The notes beneath the pieces were generated by a model, which worked only from the letters and a program-made list of their open reading frames with translations, had not been told where the DNA came from and searched no databases. Positions 26,335 through 35,605 of a stretch of DNA of 64,000 bases are shown here, one piece after another (the first letter of the stretch is position 1; the number at the start of each line of letters is the position of its first letter). The stretch spans positions 124,001 through 188,000 of the forward strand of contig NZ_FPKR01000007.1 in the NCBI RefSeq assembly GCF_900119825.1, read 5' to 3'. A program made the position numbers and the translations under genes. The DNA comes from Chitinimonas taiwanensis DSM 18899. Lineage in GTDB: Bacteria > Pseudomonadota > Gammaproteobacteria > Burkholderiales > Chitinimonadaceae.

Positions 26335-27720
26335 ATGTTTGCTGCCACGACCTACGCCGCCCGCCGCCACGCCCTTGCTCAGCAAGTGGGCAGTGGCTTG
26401 ATCCTGCTCTTGGGCAATACCGACAGCCCGATGAACTATGCGGATAATATCTATCCATTTCGCCAGGATTCGAGCTTTCTGTACTGCTTTGGCCTTGATC
26501 TGCCAGGCCTCGCTGGTCTGATCGATATCGACGCCGACCGTGTCACCCTGTTCGGCAACGATGGCGACCTCGACAGCATTGTGTGGACCGGCCCGCTGGC
26601 CAGCCTGGCCGAGCAGGGCCAAGCCGTGGCGGTCAGCCACACCCAGCCGCTCGCCCAGCTCGAGGCGGTGCTGGCCCAGGCGCGTACTGCCGGCCGCGCT
26701 ATTCATTACCTGCCGCCCTACCGCGCCGAACAGCGCCTGTGGCTCTCTGAACTGCTGGGCCAGCCGGTGGGAGCGCTGGATGCAGGCGTGTCCGAGCCAC
26801 TGACCCAGGCCATGATTGCGCTGCGTTCGATCAAGAGCGCCGAGGAAATCGCCCAGATGGAGAATGCGCTCGAGGTGGCCGCGCGCATGCACACCCTGGC
26901 CCTACGGGCCAGCAAGCCCGGCGTGCGCGAACAGGAAGTGGTCGGCCTGATGAGCGGCCTGGCCCAAAGCCAGGGCCGCCAGCTTGCCTATCCGATCATC
27001 TTCAGCCGCGATGGCCATGTGTTGCACAACCATGGCCATGGCTACACCCTGCAGGCGGGCGATCTGGTGGTGAACGATGCGGGCGCGGAAAGCCCGCTAC
27101 ATTACGCCAGCGATATCACCCGCACGATTCCGGTCGGCGGCCGTTTCGACGAGCGCCAGCGCGTGGTCTACCAGGCGGTGCTCGATGCCCAGCTGGCCGC
27201 CATCGCCGCCATGCAGCCCGGCATCAGCTATCGCGAAGTGCACGACCATGCCGCACGCGTGCTGGTGGCTGGTGTGGCCCCGTTGGCTCTGTTCAAGGCC
27301 AGCGCGGAAGAAGTGGTGCATAGTGGCGCCTATGCGCTGCTGTTCCCGCATGGTCTCGGCCACCATATCGGACTGGATGTGCACGATATGGAAGCGCTGG
27401 GCGAGGACCGGGTCGGCTATGGCGAAGGCGTGGTGCGCAGCCAGGACTTCGGCCGCCGCTCGCTGCGCCTGGGCAAGCCACTGCGCGCGGGTAATGTGGT
27501 CACCGTGGAACCTGGCGCCTACTTCATTCCGGCCCTGATCGAGCGCTGGGAAGCCGAGGACAAGTTCCGCGGCCTGATCAACTACGCGTCCTTCAAGGCC
27601 TGCCAAGAGTTCGGTGGCATCCGCATCGAAGACGATGTGTTGGTCACCGCCGAGGGCGCACGCGTACTCGGCACGCCGATTGCCAAGACGGTGGCGGAGG
27701 TGGAGGCGTTGGGGGTTTGA
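26335..27720 (+). CDS. pepP: Xaa-Pro aminopeptidase (aminopeptidase P)
   Basis: Removes the N-terminal residue before a proline from peptides. The 461-residue protein has an N-terminal creatinase-like domain (about 1-165) and a pita-bread catalytic domain. The metal ligands are in order: Asp in NDAGAES, Asp in DITRTIPV, His in HGLGHHIGL, Glu in VEPGAYF and Glu in GIRIEDDVLV. AGGAAG precedes the ATG. It is divergent from hsp20 and ends at a strong hairpin. Confidence 0.93.
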   Translation: MFAATTYAARRHALAQQVGSGLILLLGNTDSPMNYADNIYPFRQDSSFLYCFGLDLPGLAGLIDIDADRVTLFGNDGDLDSIVWTGPLASLAEQGQAVAVSHTQPLAQLEAVLAQARTAGRAIHYLPPYRAEQRLWLSELLGQPVGALDAGVSEPLTQAMIALRSIKSAEEIAQMENALEVAARMHTLALRASKPGVREQEVVGLMSGLAQSQGRQLAYPIIFSRDGHVLHNHGHGYTLQAGDLVVNDAGAESPLHYASDITRTIPVGGRFDERQRVVYQAVLDAQLAAIAAMQPGISYREVHDHAARVLVAGVAPLALFKASAEEVVHSGAYALLFPHGLGHHIGLDVHDMEALGEDRVGYGEGVVRSQDFGRRSLRLGKPLRAGNVVTVEPGAYFIPALIERWEAEDKFRGLINYASFKACQEFGGIRIEDDVLVTAEGARVLGTPIAKTVAEVEALGV

Positions 27721-27749
27721 GTTCGGATTTGGTACGAACAGAAAGCTAG

Positions 27750-27776
27750 AACGATGGGCAGTGTTTGCCCATCGTT
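27750..27776 (+). terminator. Terminator after pepP
   Basis: AACGATGGGCA and TGCCCATCGTT form a perfect eleven-base stem with a five-base loop, followed by TGCTTT, 30 bases after the pepP stop. Confidence 0.65.
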
Positions 27777-28007
27777 TGCTTTAAGAAACCTCTTCCCTCG
27801 AGCACATGCGTCCTGCCGTATCCCCGAACTGGTTGGCGACTTCACGCAGTCTGGCGCTTTGCATTTAAGTCGCTCGGGGCCGTCGAATTCAGTTTTATAT
27901 TCTTCCCGTAGATAAAAAATCACGCAGTTGCATGAGGCATTTCCTATGCTGCTATCGAGCCAAAATACTTGGCCGATAGAGTTGTTTCGATGCATAGAGG
28001 GGAAGAG

Positions 28008-29084
28008 ATGGAATTCATGCAAAAGCTGAGCAATCTTGCCATCAAGATTCAGACACAGAAAGCCGCCATTCAGACCGAGGAAGCGACCAAGAATGCATTT
28101 GTCATGCCTTTTATCAATGCTGTACTTGGCTATGACGTATTTGATCCTACCGAGGTGATCCCAGAATTCGTTTGTGATGTTGGTACCAAGAAAGGGGAGA
28201 AAATCGACTATGCCATCTTGAAAGATGGTGAGGTTCAGATTCTCGTTGAATGTAAGAAGATTGGTGAGCAGTTGAATGTGAATCATGCTTCGCAACTTTT
28301 CCGCTACTTCCATGTGACTAATGCGAGGATATCCATCCTTACCAATGGTCAGGTGTATAAGTTTTTCACTGATCTTGATGCGCCAAATAAAATGGATGAG
28401 AAGCCATTTCTGGAGCTGAATTTACTCGACATTGATGAGCATGTTGTGCCGGAATTAATCAAATTGACCAAGTCGGCATTTGATATTGGGTCAATCATCA
28501 ATGCGGCTGGAGAGCTGAAGTACGTTAGTCAGATAAAGAAAATCATCGGTGAGCAGTTTGCCAAGCCAGATGATGATTTTGTCAAATTCTTTGCGGCGCG
28601 TGTTTACGATGGCACGATTACCCAGAAGGTAAGGGAGCAGTTCTCTGAGCTGACGCGTAAAGCTGCACTGCAGTTTTTGAGCGATCAAATTAATGATCGC
28701 TTGAAGTCTGCTATGAGCGGTGTGGTCGCGCCGTCAATTATCGCACCGGCATCTACTACTTCTGGTGAAAGTGAGGCATCTCAAGAGGATAAGGTCATCA
28801 CAACTCTAGAGGAGTTGGAAGGCTTTCATATTGTCAAGGCGATTGTCCGAACTGTGGTGGATGCAAAGCGAATTATTCAGCGCGATACGCAGAGTTACTT
28901 CGGCGTACTTCTGGACGACAATAACAGGAAGCCAATTTGTCGGCTTCATTTCAATCGAAGTCAGAAATATATTGAGATTTTTGATCAAGAGAAAAACGGA
29001 ACGCGACATCCGATTGAATCACTGGATGAGATTTATGGATTCGCCGATCAGCTCAAGGCTACGGTTGGGTTTTATAAAGATTAG
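28008..29084 (+). CDS. HsdR N-terminal-type nuclease domain protein
   Basis: A 358-residue cytosolic protein. The N-terminal 150 residues match the HSDR_N pattern of type I restriction R subunits, with PD-(D/E)xK elements (KIDYAILKDGEVQILVECKK, near residues 62-81) preceded by a helical QTEEATKNAFVMPF. There is no helicase domain and no hsdM or hsdS gene nearby, so this is a stand-alone relative, not a working restriction enzyme as such. GAGGGGAAG precedes the chosen ATG. Codon use and base composition are clearly AT-richer than the neighbours, which suggests horizontal transfer. A defence role is possible but not shown. Confidence 0.75.
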   Translation: MEFMQKLSNLAIKIQTQKAAIQTEEATKNAFVMPFINAVLGYDVFDPTEVIPEFVCDVGTKKGEKIDYAILKDGEVQILVECKKIGEQLNVNHASQLFRYFHVTNARISILTNGQVYKFFTDLDAPNKMDEKPFLELNLLDIDEHVVPELIKLTKSAFDIGSIINAAGELKYVSQIKKIIGEQFAKPDDDFVKFFAARVYDGTITQKVREQFSELTRKAALQFLSDQINDRLKSAMSGVVAPSIIAPASTTSGESEASQEDKVITTLEELEGFHIVKAIVRTVVDAKRIIQRDTQSYFGVLLDDNNRKPICRLHFNRSQKYIEIFDQEKNGTRHPIESLDEIYGFADQLKATVGFYKD

Positions 29085-29097
29085 TTTTGGTGCTGTT

Positions 29098-29227
29098 GTG
29101 GCGTGTGCTGGACGGGGCGAGCGAGATAATGCTCGTCCTGTCTGTAGAGTCAAATTGTCCGCGCATCGCGGATGGCCTGTTCTAGGCACTGACCGAACTT
29201 GTATTTATTCAATCGTGGCGTGTGCTG
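29098..29227. repeat. 13-bp direct repeat pair flanking a hairpin
   Basis: GTGGCGTGTGCTG occurs at 29098-29110 and 29215-29227, spaced 104 bases apart. Between them, GACGGGGCGAGC (29111-29122) can pair with GCTCGTCCTGTC (29131-29142), a twelve-base stem with two G-U pairs. The stem may end transcription of the nuclease gene. The repeat pair sits at the right edge of the AT-rich gene and could mark a recombination event. Confidence 0.5.
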
Positions 29228-29529
29228 TTCTGCCTTGGTGATGCTTCTATTTTCTCTTCAAATTCATTTAATCTGTCTGTGATGCTTTGATTGTTTTGAT
29301 ATTTAGATTTCATTCTATGGAGTTGTTTGTCTGTACCTTTGCAGGCACGCTGAATATCTCGCTCCAACGTTTTGGATATGGTTTGCCCATCGACCTCCCC
29401 GCGCCAGTGATCACATTGCTCACGTTTTTCTATAAGCGCACTCACATCCTTGGGTAATGCAGGTATTGCGGCTATTGCAAGGGTAGGGAAAAGCAATATG
29501 GAAAGTGTCGCGAATTTTTTTGTCATCAT
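29209..29529 (-). CDS. Small secreted protein with CDHWRGE motif
   Basis: About 106 residues with a signal peptide (FATLSILLFPTLAIA). The mature part carries EKREQCDHWRGE, a second cysteine in ACKGTDKQLHRMKSKY, and a C-terminal NEFEEKIEA. Similar small periplasmic proteins with a CDHxRGE...CxGTD...LKxxY pattern recur in proteobacteria without known function; that is recollection, not a search. I chose the ATG that gives a normal signal peptide. One repeat unit of the 13-bp pair lies at its 3' end. Confidence 0.65.
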   Translation of the reverse strand: MMTKKFATLSILLFPTLAIAAIPALPKDVSALIEKREQCDHWRGEVDGQTISKTLERDIQRACKGTDKQLHRMKSKYQNNQSITDRLNEFEEKIEASPRQNSTRHD

Positions 29530-29625
29530 TTCGGCCTGTGTGATCGGGGGGCATCTAAAGCACGTGCTTGTGCCGATAGCAATTGGATGTGGTTCGCCGT
29601 CTAGGAGAACCCTGACGCGCAAAGA

Positions 29626-31284
29626 TCAATCTGGCCAGGACAAACTTAGCAGCACGCAGTGCTTACGGGGTGCGAATGAGTCTATCTTGTTGCAGCCGAT
29701 CAGGCGTTGTCCATCAGGCGAAAGATGAGCGTCGGATGTATTGAACTTGGCGTTGAATGTGAAAAATTCGGGGCCCTCTGTGTCCGCATCATGTGGCTTT
29801 AGCCTCACAGGCGCTATGTGGTACCAGATCCCGCTAGCTTGCTGGAATAGCAGTGCTCCACTGTAGTCCGGGTGTACGTAGAGATGCAGCGAGGCCTGTG
29901 GCGCCTTGGCTGCCAGCTTCCAAGCATTGGGGGTGAGATAGCTCAATTCCTTGGGTAGTGGCGGGGGAGCTGGCACTAACTGGGTACCTGCCACCGAGTC
30001 CGTTGATTGAGCATTTTGAAAGACTTTCAATGCTTGTGGGCTGGCGGGATGCTGCAGCACCAGCCTACCCGCGTCCCAGCCTAAGCGAGCTTGCTGGACA
30101 GGCAGCCGCTGAAAACGGTCTTGTGATACTGGGTGGGCCTCGACCAGCTGGCCATTGCCCTCTGCGTCGAAGGTGTAAATCGACACCTGATAACCCAGAT
30201 TGAGCTGCCTGCTGCTTGCTTGCGGACGTCGATCTGCACTGAACACGGCAAGACGGCGGCTTGCCTGGTCGAAGTCGGCGTCGAGCGTCCAGCCCGGCTG
30301 GTGTAAATCGGCGATCAATCTACAGGTTCCATCAGCGCCAGGTGTGAATACAAGGACGTTTCTGCCTAGCGCTTTCCAGTGCGGTAGCGGCGGCTGATCT
30401 GAGCCAGGTGCACTGATATTCAGAAAACTCAAGAGGCTGAGCTTGTCGCTGCTCAGGCGAGCTTCGCCCAGGAGTTGGCAGCGGCGCTCATTGGTCACGC
30501 TGGCTTTGCGCTGTGCGGACAGCAATTTAGGCTGGATGCCGGTTTGGTCTAGCCACCAAGCCTGGCCTCGTTCGTCAAAGTAACCAGCGATATTTTGAGT
30601 CAAATTCTGTGCTGCGACGTGTTCCTCCAGCACGGCGGGCAGCATCACCAGACCAAAGCTAGGCAGAGGGCGTGGCAGCTCTCCCGCCCGGCAGGCGCGC
30701 GTAGACTCCAGCCAGCGCCAGCCAAAACGGCCGGTTCGCAGCGTTGAGCACACGACTAAGCCTTGGCTATGTAGCGCCTCGGGTACCAGGTGTCTGCGCA
30801 GCCTCATCGCTTGGCTGGGCCTGAGTGGATGGCTGAGAGCAATCCACTCATGCGTGGAGGGCCGACCCTTGACAGACGTGGTGGTGGTGTAGACCGCCCG
30901 TACCAAACTAGGCTGCAGTACGCTGTTTTGAATTTGCTGTGAGTTGAAACTTGCCCAGAGATCATCACTGATGGAGAGAACGACTAAGGACGGGAGAACC
31001 CCCAGTGGCAATGCAAGTAGCGCCCCGAAGCCAAGAACTTGTTTCCAGACCTTGCACAGCAAGCACCAAAGCGTGATGAGTCCCAGCGCATAAGCGAGGC
31101 ATAACCAGCCCGCCCAAGGTGGGGGATCTAGCAGCGACATGCCTTGACTCGCCCTTAGGGAGAAGACCCACAGCATGGGCGCGATCCATGCCACGACGAA
31201 TAGTCCGGTGATTACCATGCGCGTTAGCCAACAGCTTGTCCGCTTTAGCTTGGTGGCCAGCATTTGAAGGATAGATTGGGTCAC
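29626..31284 (-). CDS. Membrane protein of unknown function with large C-terminal domain
   Basis: A 552-residue protein starting at GTG (GGGA four bases before). Three membrane segments lie at about residues 22-44, 58-77 and 84-106, then about 440 residues outside or inside the membrane. The latter contain repeated short beta-like stretches (LVFTPGADGTCRLIADL, RRLAVFSADRR, AHLSPDGQRLIGC) that resemble beta-propeller blades, though I cannot count blades with confidence. No family is recognised. Base composition is intermediate between the AT-rich patch and the genome. Confidence 0.65.
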   Translation of the reverse strand: MTQSILQMLATKLKRTSCWLTRMVITGLFVVAWIAPMLWVFSLRASQGMSLLDPPPWAGWLCLAYALGLITLWCLLCKVWKQVLGFGALLALPLGVLPSLVVLSISDDLWASFNSQQIQNSVLQPSLVRAVYTTTTSVKGRPSTHEWIALSHPLRPSQAMRLRRHLVPEALHSQGLVVCSTLRTGRFGWRWLESTRACRAGELPRPLPSFGLVMLPAVLEEHVAAQNLTQNIAGYFDERGQAWWLDQTGIQPKLLSAQRKASVTNERRCQLLGEARLSSDKLSLLSFLNISAPGSDQPPLPHWKALGRNVLVFTPGADGTCRLIADLHQPGWTLDADFDQASRRLAVFSADRRPQASSRQLNLGYQVSIYTFDAEGNGQLVEAHPVSQDRFQRLPVQQARLGWDAGRLVLQHPASPQALKVFQNAQSTDSVAGTQLVPAPPPLPKELSYLTPNAWKLAAKAPQASLHLYVHPDYSGALLFQQASGIWYHIAPVRLKPHDADTEGPEFFTFNAKFNTSDAHLSPDGQRLIGCNKIDSFAPRKHCVLLSLSWPD

Positions 31285-31685
31285 TTTTCCCGGTTTCCGC
31301 AGGCTGAGCTTGCCAGTTTACTTCGCCCCTCCCGCGGAGAATGAAAAGCCTATCGCGCAATACACGAACAAAGTTCGTGATGGCTCGCGGATAAGGTGGT
31401 AGAGAGAATGGCCTGTAATTTTTAGGTGGCTTACTGGCTGTACGGCTCACCGCTTGGCAAGCCTCATCCATCGGCGTTATCCTGCGCGCCGGTCGGCAGT
31501 TCACCTAGGCGTCGCCGGTTCGTCTTGAACCACGCTAAACCTGCTTGGCAATACACCCTCCCGGGTTGCTTCGGCGTATGGCGCTGTGCGGTGATCCAGC
31601 TTGGCTCGAAACCTGACTGTGCCAAGCCATAACGGCGACCGATGGCGTACCCCTGGCGGGTAGGCACGACGACAAGGAATCGACC
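31285..31685. other. 401-base intergenic region between divergent genes
   Basis: No convincing gene. CACGAAC-AAA-GTTCGTG at about 31362-31378 is a perfect seven-base-arm palindrome that could be a regulator site. AAGGAA before 31686 is the ribosome binding site of the DUF2087 gene. Short open frames here lack codon bias and ribosome binding sites. Confidence 0.5.
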
Positions 31686-32267
31686 ATGTCTCGTCCCGTT
31701 TTTCCCTTTCACGCCCCCGATATCTCGGCCCTGGCCCGTTCGCTCAGCACGCAGCTGGCCAAGCAGTGGGCGGAACACGCCCAGCCGCCCAGCCATGTGC
31801 AGCTGTTGAATATGCTGGCGCGCGCCGTTGGCCAGCAGAATTTCCAGCAGTTCCGCGCCCAGGCTCAGGCCGCGCCTGTCCCCGTTCTCCCGACTATCGC
31901 AGCCGACCCGGCGGCCAAGCGCGCCGCCCAAGTGCAGCTGCCGGCGGCTGATGTGTTGCGCCTCTTGCGGCATTTCGATGCTCAGGGCCGCCTGCTGCGC
32001 TGGCCGGGTAAGTTTTCCGAACAGCTGCCCTGCTTATGGGTGGTGTGCAGGCAGATTCCCACCCAGCGCGAAATGAGTGAGCGCGCCATCAATGAATACA
32101 TCAAGCGTGCGGAGTGCTTTGGCGACCATGTGCTGCTGCGTCGCGAGCTGGTCAATTACGGTCTGCTGACCCGCACGCCGGATGGCAAGGTGTATCGCCG
32201 CATCGAGCAGGCGGTACCCGAGGCGATTCAGGCCTTGCTCGCGGCCGTGCAGTGCAGGGAGGCATGA
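31686..32267 (+). CDS. DUF2087 domain protein
   Basis: A 193-residue protein. The C-terminal part (about 105-180) fits DUF2087: RLLRWPGK, then SERAINEYIKR, then the HVLLRRELVNYGLLTRTPDGKVYRR end, a winged-helix-like pattern often found in or beside regulators. The N-terminal 90 residues are unfamiliar and helical. AAGGAA precedes the ATG. It ends in a TGA that overlaps the ATG of the following acetyltransferase. Confidence 0.8.
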   Translation: MSRPVFPFHAPDISALARSLSTQLAKQWAEHAQPPSHVQLLNMLARAVGQQNFQQFRAQAQAAPVPVLPTIAADPAAKRAAQVQLPAADVLRLLRHFDAQGRLLRWPGKFSEQLPCLWVVCRQIPTQREMSERAINEYIKRAECFGDHVLLRRELVNYGLLTRTPDGKVYRRIEQAVPEAIQALLAAVQCREA

Positions 32268-33199
32268 TGCCTATCAGCATCTTTACCTTGGGCTGCCGTG
32301 CCGCGCACGGCGAGGTGGGTAGCGCGAGTGCGCGGGCTGCGCTGCACCTGGGGCCCTTGGACCTGGCCGCACTGCCCGCCGTGCAGGCGCTGTATGCACA
32401 GCTACTGGCCCCGGCCGCGGCGCCCGATCTGGCTAGCACGCTGCAGGATGCCGCACGTGGCCATGGTCGCCAGGTGCTGCTGGCCTGGCGTGCCGGGCAG
32501 CCGGTGGGCTGCGCGGGTTGGGTTAGCTTGGGCATTGCCCGTGACGGCCAGTGTTTTGCTGCCCCACTGTTCGCCGCCGATGCCGATGCGGCCAGCGCTC
32601 TGCTGGCCAGCGTCAGCCGCGAGGCCCGCCGCTTGGGCGCGCGCAGCCTGCGCGTCAGCGCCTGGGCTGGCGAGGATGCCAAGCTGCAGGCGCTGCGCGC
32701 GGCTGGTTTTCAATATTGCTTCGACTGGGTGCAGTTTGCCTGCGCCACGGCAGGCGCCCGTGCCGTGGACTTCGCGGCGGCCGGCTGGCAGCGCGTGGCG
32801 CCGGCCGACTTCGACTGGCCACAGCTAGCGGCCCTGTATGCCAGCACCTTTCGCGCGGTGCCGAACGCGCCGCCGGTCGATCTCGCCACCTTCCAGGCCG
32901 AGTGGACGCCTGCCGACTGGGATGCTGGCTGCGTACTGGCCGATGCCACCGGCCGCTATCGCGCCTTTTGCCTGATCGAAGGCGGCGCAGTCGAAGCCGT
33001 GGGTGTGGATGAGGCCTTGCGCGGCCAGGGCCTGGCGCGCCTGCTCTACCAGCATGCATGCGAGCGCCTGGCCTTGCGCGGCATCACCACCTTGAGCGCC
33101 CTGGTGGCCAGTAGCAATCACGCCTCGCTGGGCCTGCACCAGGGGCTGGGCTTTTACGAGGCCCAGCCGCGTGGTGCGGTGTATGAGCTGGCGCTGTAG
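32267..33199 (+). CDS. Tandem GNAT-family acetyltransferase
   Basis: About 310 residues with two GNAT modules. The first (about 30-160) looks degenerate. The second (about 170-310) has a clear acetyl-CoA motif ALRGQGLARLLYQHA and the SLGLHQGLGFYEAQ end. GGGAGG precedes two consecutive ATGs at 32264 and 32267; the second is better spaced. It is translationally coupled to the DUF2087 gene. The substrate is unknown. Confidence 0.82.
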   Translation: MPISIFTLGCRAAHGEVGSASARAALHLGPLDLAALPAVQALYAQLLAPAAAPDLASTLQDAARGHGRQVLLAWRAGQPVGCAGWVSLGIARDGQCFAAPLFAADADAASALLASVSREARRLGARSLRVSAWAGEDAKLQALRAAGFQYCFDWVQFACATAGARAVDFAAAGWQRVAPADFDWPQLAALYASTFRAVPNAPPVDLATFQAEWTPADWDAGCVLADATGRYRAFCLIEGGAVEAVGVDEALRGQGLARLLYQHACERLALRGITTLSALVASSNHASLGLHQGLGFYEAQPRGAVYELAL

Positions 33200-33235
33200 C
33201 GATCTGCCGATGCTAGGCCTGGGGTGGGGGCGTGC

Positions 33236-34315
33236 CTAGCTGGCCGCGCCAAATAGATCAGCCTGCTTGACCTTCATCTGCAAGAGCTTGCGCACCGGGG
33301 TGGGGATGCCAGCTTTCAGAGCCTCGCTGCGCTGGAACCATTGGGTTTCGGTCTCGTGTACCTGGTTCAGGCTGGCGCTTACCCGCAGCACTTGCGGTGT
33401 GATGCTCAGGCGGAAGTGGGTGAATACATGCAGGAGCGTGGGCAGGGTGTCGCCGCTTTCCACTTCCAGGCCAAAGCGTGCGCGGCAAAGCGTGGCAATG
33501 GCGGTGGGGGAGTCGGCTTCCGGCAGGCTCCACAAGCCGCCCCAGATGCCGCTGGGCGGGCGCTTTTCCAGCAGGATGCGGCCCTCATGCTTGATCAGCA
33601 GCATCACGGTGCTGCGTTCAGGCACGGCCTTCTTGGGCTTGCGCGTGGGCAGCTCGGCCGTGCGGCCTTCGATATGGGCGCGGCAGTCGGCGCGCAGTGG
33701 GCAGGCTGCGCATTGCGGCTTGCTGCGGCTGCACAGGCTGGCGCCCAGGTCCATCATGCCCTGGGTGAAGGCGGGCATATCGCTGCTGCTACGCGGCAGC
33801 AGGGCCTCGGCCAGTGTCCAGAGCTGGTTCTCGATCTTCTTCTCGCCGGGAAAGCCGTCCACGCCTGCCCAGCGCGTCAGCACCCGCTTCACATTCCCAT
33901 CCAGAATCGGCGTCAGCTCACCAAAGCAAAAGCCCGCAATGGCGGCCGCGGTGGAGCGCCCTATGCCGGGCAGCGTGGCCATCTGTGCTGCGGTGCGCGG
34001 AAACGCGCCACCGAAGTCGCGCACCACCGCCTGGGCGGCCTTATGCAGATTGCGCGCCCGCGTGTAGTAGCCGAGGCCGGCCCAGTGCGCGAGCACGGCA
34101 TCGAGCGGCGCGGCGGCCAGGTCAGCCACGGTCGGGAAGGATGTCGTGAAACGCTGGTAATAGGGGATGACGGTGGCCACCTGGGTCTGCTGCAGCATGA
34201 TCTCGGACAGCCAGACACGGTAAGGGTCGTCGGTCTGCCAGGGCAGGTCGTGGCGGCCATGGGCGCGTTGCCAGCGGGTCAGACGGTCGGCGAAGGCGGG
34301 AAGCGGGTTTGTCAT
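33236..34315 (-). CDS. mutY: A/G-specific adenine glycosylase
   Basis: Removes adenine mispaired with 8-oxoguanine, preventing G:C to T:A changes. The 359-residue protein has catalytic Glu38 in SEIMLQQTQ, the helix-hairpin-helix LPGIGRST near residue 115, Asp139 in LDGNVKR, and the [4Fe-4S] loop C-x6-C-x2-C-x5-C (CSRSKPQCAACPLRADC). The C-terminal Nudix-like domain recognises 8-oxoguanine. I chose the ATG of MTNPLPAF; the frame is open upstream but runs into the divergent DUF3616 gene region. Confidence 0.95.
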   Translation of the reverse strand: MTNPLPAFADRLTRWQRAHGRHDLPWQTDDPYRVWLSEIMLQQTQVATVIPYYQRFTTSFPTVADLAAAPLDAVLAHWAGLGYYTRARNLHKAAQAVVRDFGGAFPRTAAQMATLPGIGRSTAAAIAGFCFGELTPILDGNVKRVLTRWAGVDGFPGEKKIENQLWTLAEALLPRSSSDMPAFTQGMMDLGASLCSRSKPQCAACPLRADCRAHIEGRTAELPTRKPKKAVPERSTVMLLIKHEGRILLEKRPPSGIWGGLWSLPEADSPTAIATLCRARFGLEVESGDTLPTLLHVFTHFRLSITPQVLRVSASLNQVHETETQWFQRSEALKAGIPTPVRKLLQMKVKQADLFGAAS

Positions 34316-34390
34316 CTGGGCGTGCAATCGGGAAGCGGCGCCTGCGTGATACGCTGGCCGGCACAACACGTCAACAGGAGGACGAATACG

Positions 34391-35476
34391 ATGCCTAAAC
34401 AGATCAAGCCGCACGCGGTGCGTCTGGAGTTTGCGCCCGGTGCGCTGGTGCACTGCAATCTATCCGGCGCGGCGTTCAGCGGCAGCGACTGGCTGTGGGT
34501 GGCGGGCGATGAGGCCTGCGGCCTGGACCGCCTGCAGCGCCTGACGCCCGAGGGCGAGGAGCAGCTGCGCTTCGGTGCGCCGGTGAACTTCCCGCTGGCA
34601 GAACTGCTCGATCTGCCCGGTGGTGCCGAAGATGAGGCCGATCTGGAGGGCCTGGCCCTGGCGGAGGGTTATCTATGGGTGGTCGGCTCGCATGGCATCA
34701 AGCGCAAGAACGCCAAGCCAGGCAAGTATGCGAGCGAGAACGCCCGCCGCCTGGCCAAGCTGGCACTGGACCCGAACCGGCGCTTGATTGCGCGCATTCC
34801 GGTGGAAGCTGATGCGGCCGGCCAGCCGGTGCTGCGCAGCAGAACGCTGGATGGGCGTAGCGCGCTGCGCCTGAAGGGCGATGCACTCGATAATGAGCTG
34901 ACCCGCCTGCTGGCCGACGATCCGCATCTGGCGCCTTTCCTGGCCATTCCCGGCAAGGACAATGGCCTGGATATCGAGGGTCTGGCGGTGATGGGCTCGC
35001 GTTTGCTGCTTGGCCTGCGTGGCCCGGTATTGCGCGGCTGGAGCGGCCTCCTGGAAATCGCCTTGGAAGAACGTGGCGGCCAGCTGCGCCTGGCCGCGCT
35101 GGACAAGGATGGCACCAAGCTGCGCAAGCATTTCCTGCAGCTGAACGGGCTTGGGGTGCGCGATCTGCATTTCTCTGGCGATGATCTCTACATTCTGGCT
35201 GGGCCGACCATGGTGCTGGATGGTGCGATCCGTATCTTCCGCTGGGCTGATGCGCGCAGCCAGCTGGCGGCCAACCGCGAAGCATGCAGCTTCCAGGAAA
35301 CGCTGAGCCTGCATCTGGAGCTACCGCATGGCCAGGGCTGCAACCGTGCCGAGGCGCTGTGCGAGCTGCCGCCCGAACTGGCCGGCGCGCAGCGCCACTG
35401 GCTGGCCCTGTATGACGCACCGGGTCCTGAGCGTTGCGAGGGCGAGTACACAGTGTTTGGCGACTTGCTGGCCTGA
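34391..35476 (+). CDS. DUF3616 domain protein
   Basis: A 361-residue protein with AGGAGG nine bases before the ATG. The pattern of short beta repeats (WLWVAGDEACGLDRL, DLEGLALAEGYLWVVGSHG, DIEGLAVMGSRLLLGLRGP, VRDLHFSGDDLYILAGPT) fits the DUF3616 beta-propeller-like family. There is no signal peptide, so it is probably cytosolic. Function is unknown. It is divergent from mutY. Confidence 0.8.
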   Translation: MPKQIKPHAVRLEFAPGALVHCNLSGAAFSGSDWLWVAGDEACGLDRLQRLTPEGEEQLRFGAPVNFPLAELLDLPGGAEDEADLEGLALAEGYLWVVGSHGIKRKNAKPGKYASENARRLAKLALDPNRRLIARIPVEADAAGQPVLRSRTLDGRSALRLKGDALDNELTRLLADDPHLAPFLAIPGKDNGLDIEGLAVMGSRLLLGLRGPVLRGWSGLLEIALEERGGQLRLAALDKDGTKLRKHFLQLNGLGVRDLHFSGDDLYILAGPTMVLDGAIRIFRWADARSQLAANREACSFQETLSLHLELPHGQGCNRAEALCELPPELAGAQRHWLALYDAPGPERCEGEYTVFGDLLA

Positions 35477-35605
35477 TTCGGCGCTGGGTGTGCTGCGCTG
35501 TTGTCTGCATGCCAGCACGGTCCTGGCCGGTTTGCGGCCGGGGCTGGGCCAATGCTAGGCTGGACTCGATGCACGGTGCTTTACGGATGCAATCTGACAG
35601 CAGGC

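Noticed and set aside
28008-29084. A type I restriction-modification system
   Set aside because: No helicase part, methylase or specificity subunit is encoded nearby; only an HsdR-N-like domain is seen.
31362-31378. GAAC-N3-GTTC palindrome as a LexA site
   Set aside because: Spacing does not fit the known LexA site classes, and the adjacent genes are not SOS genes.
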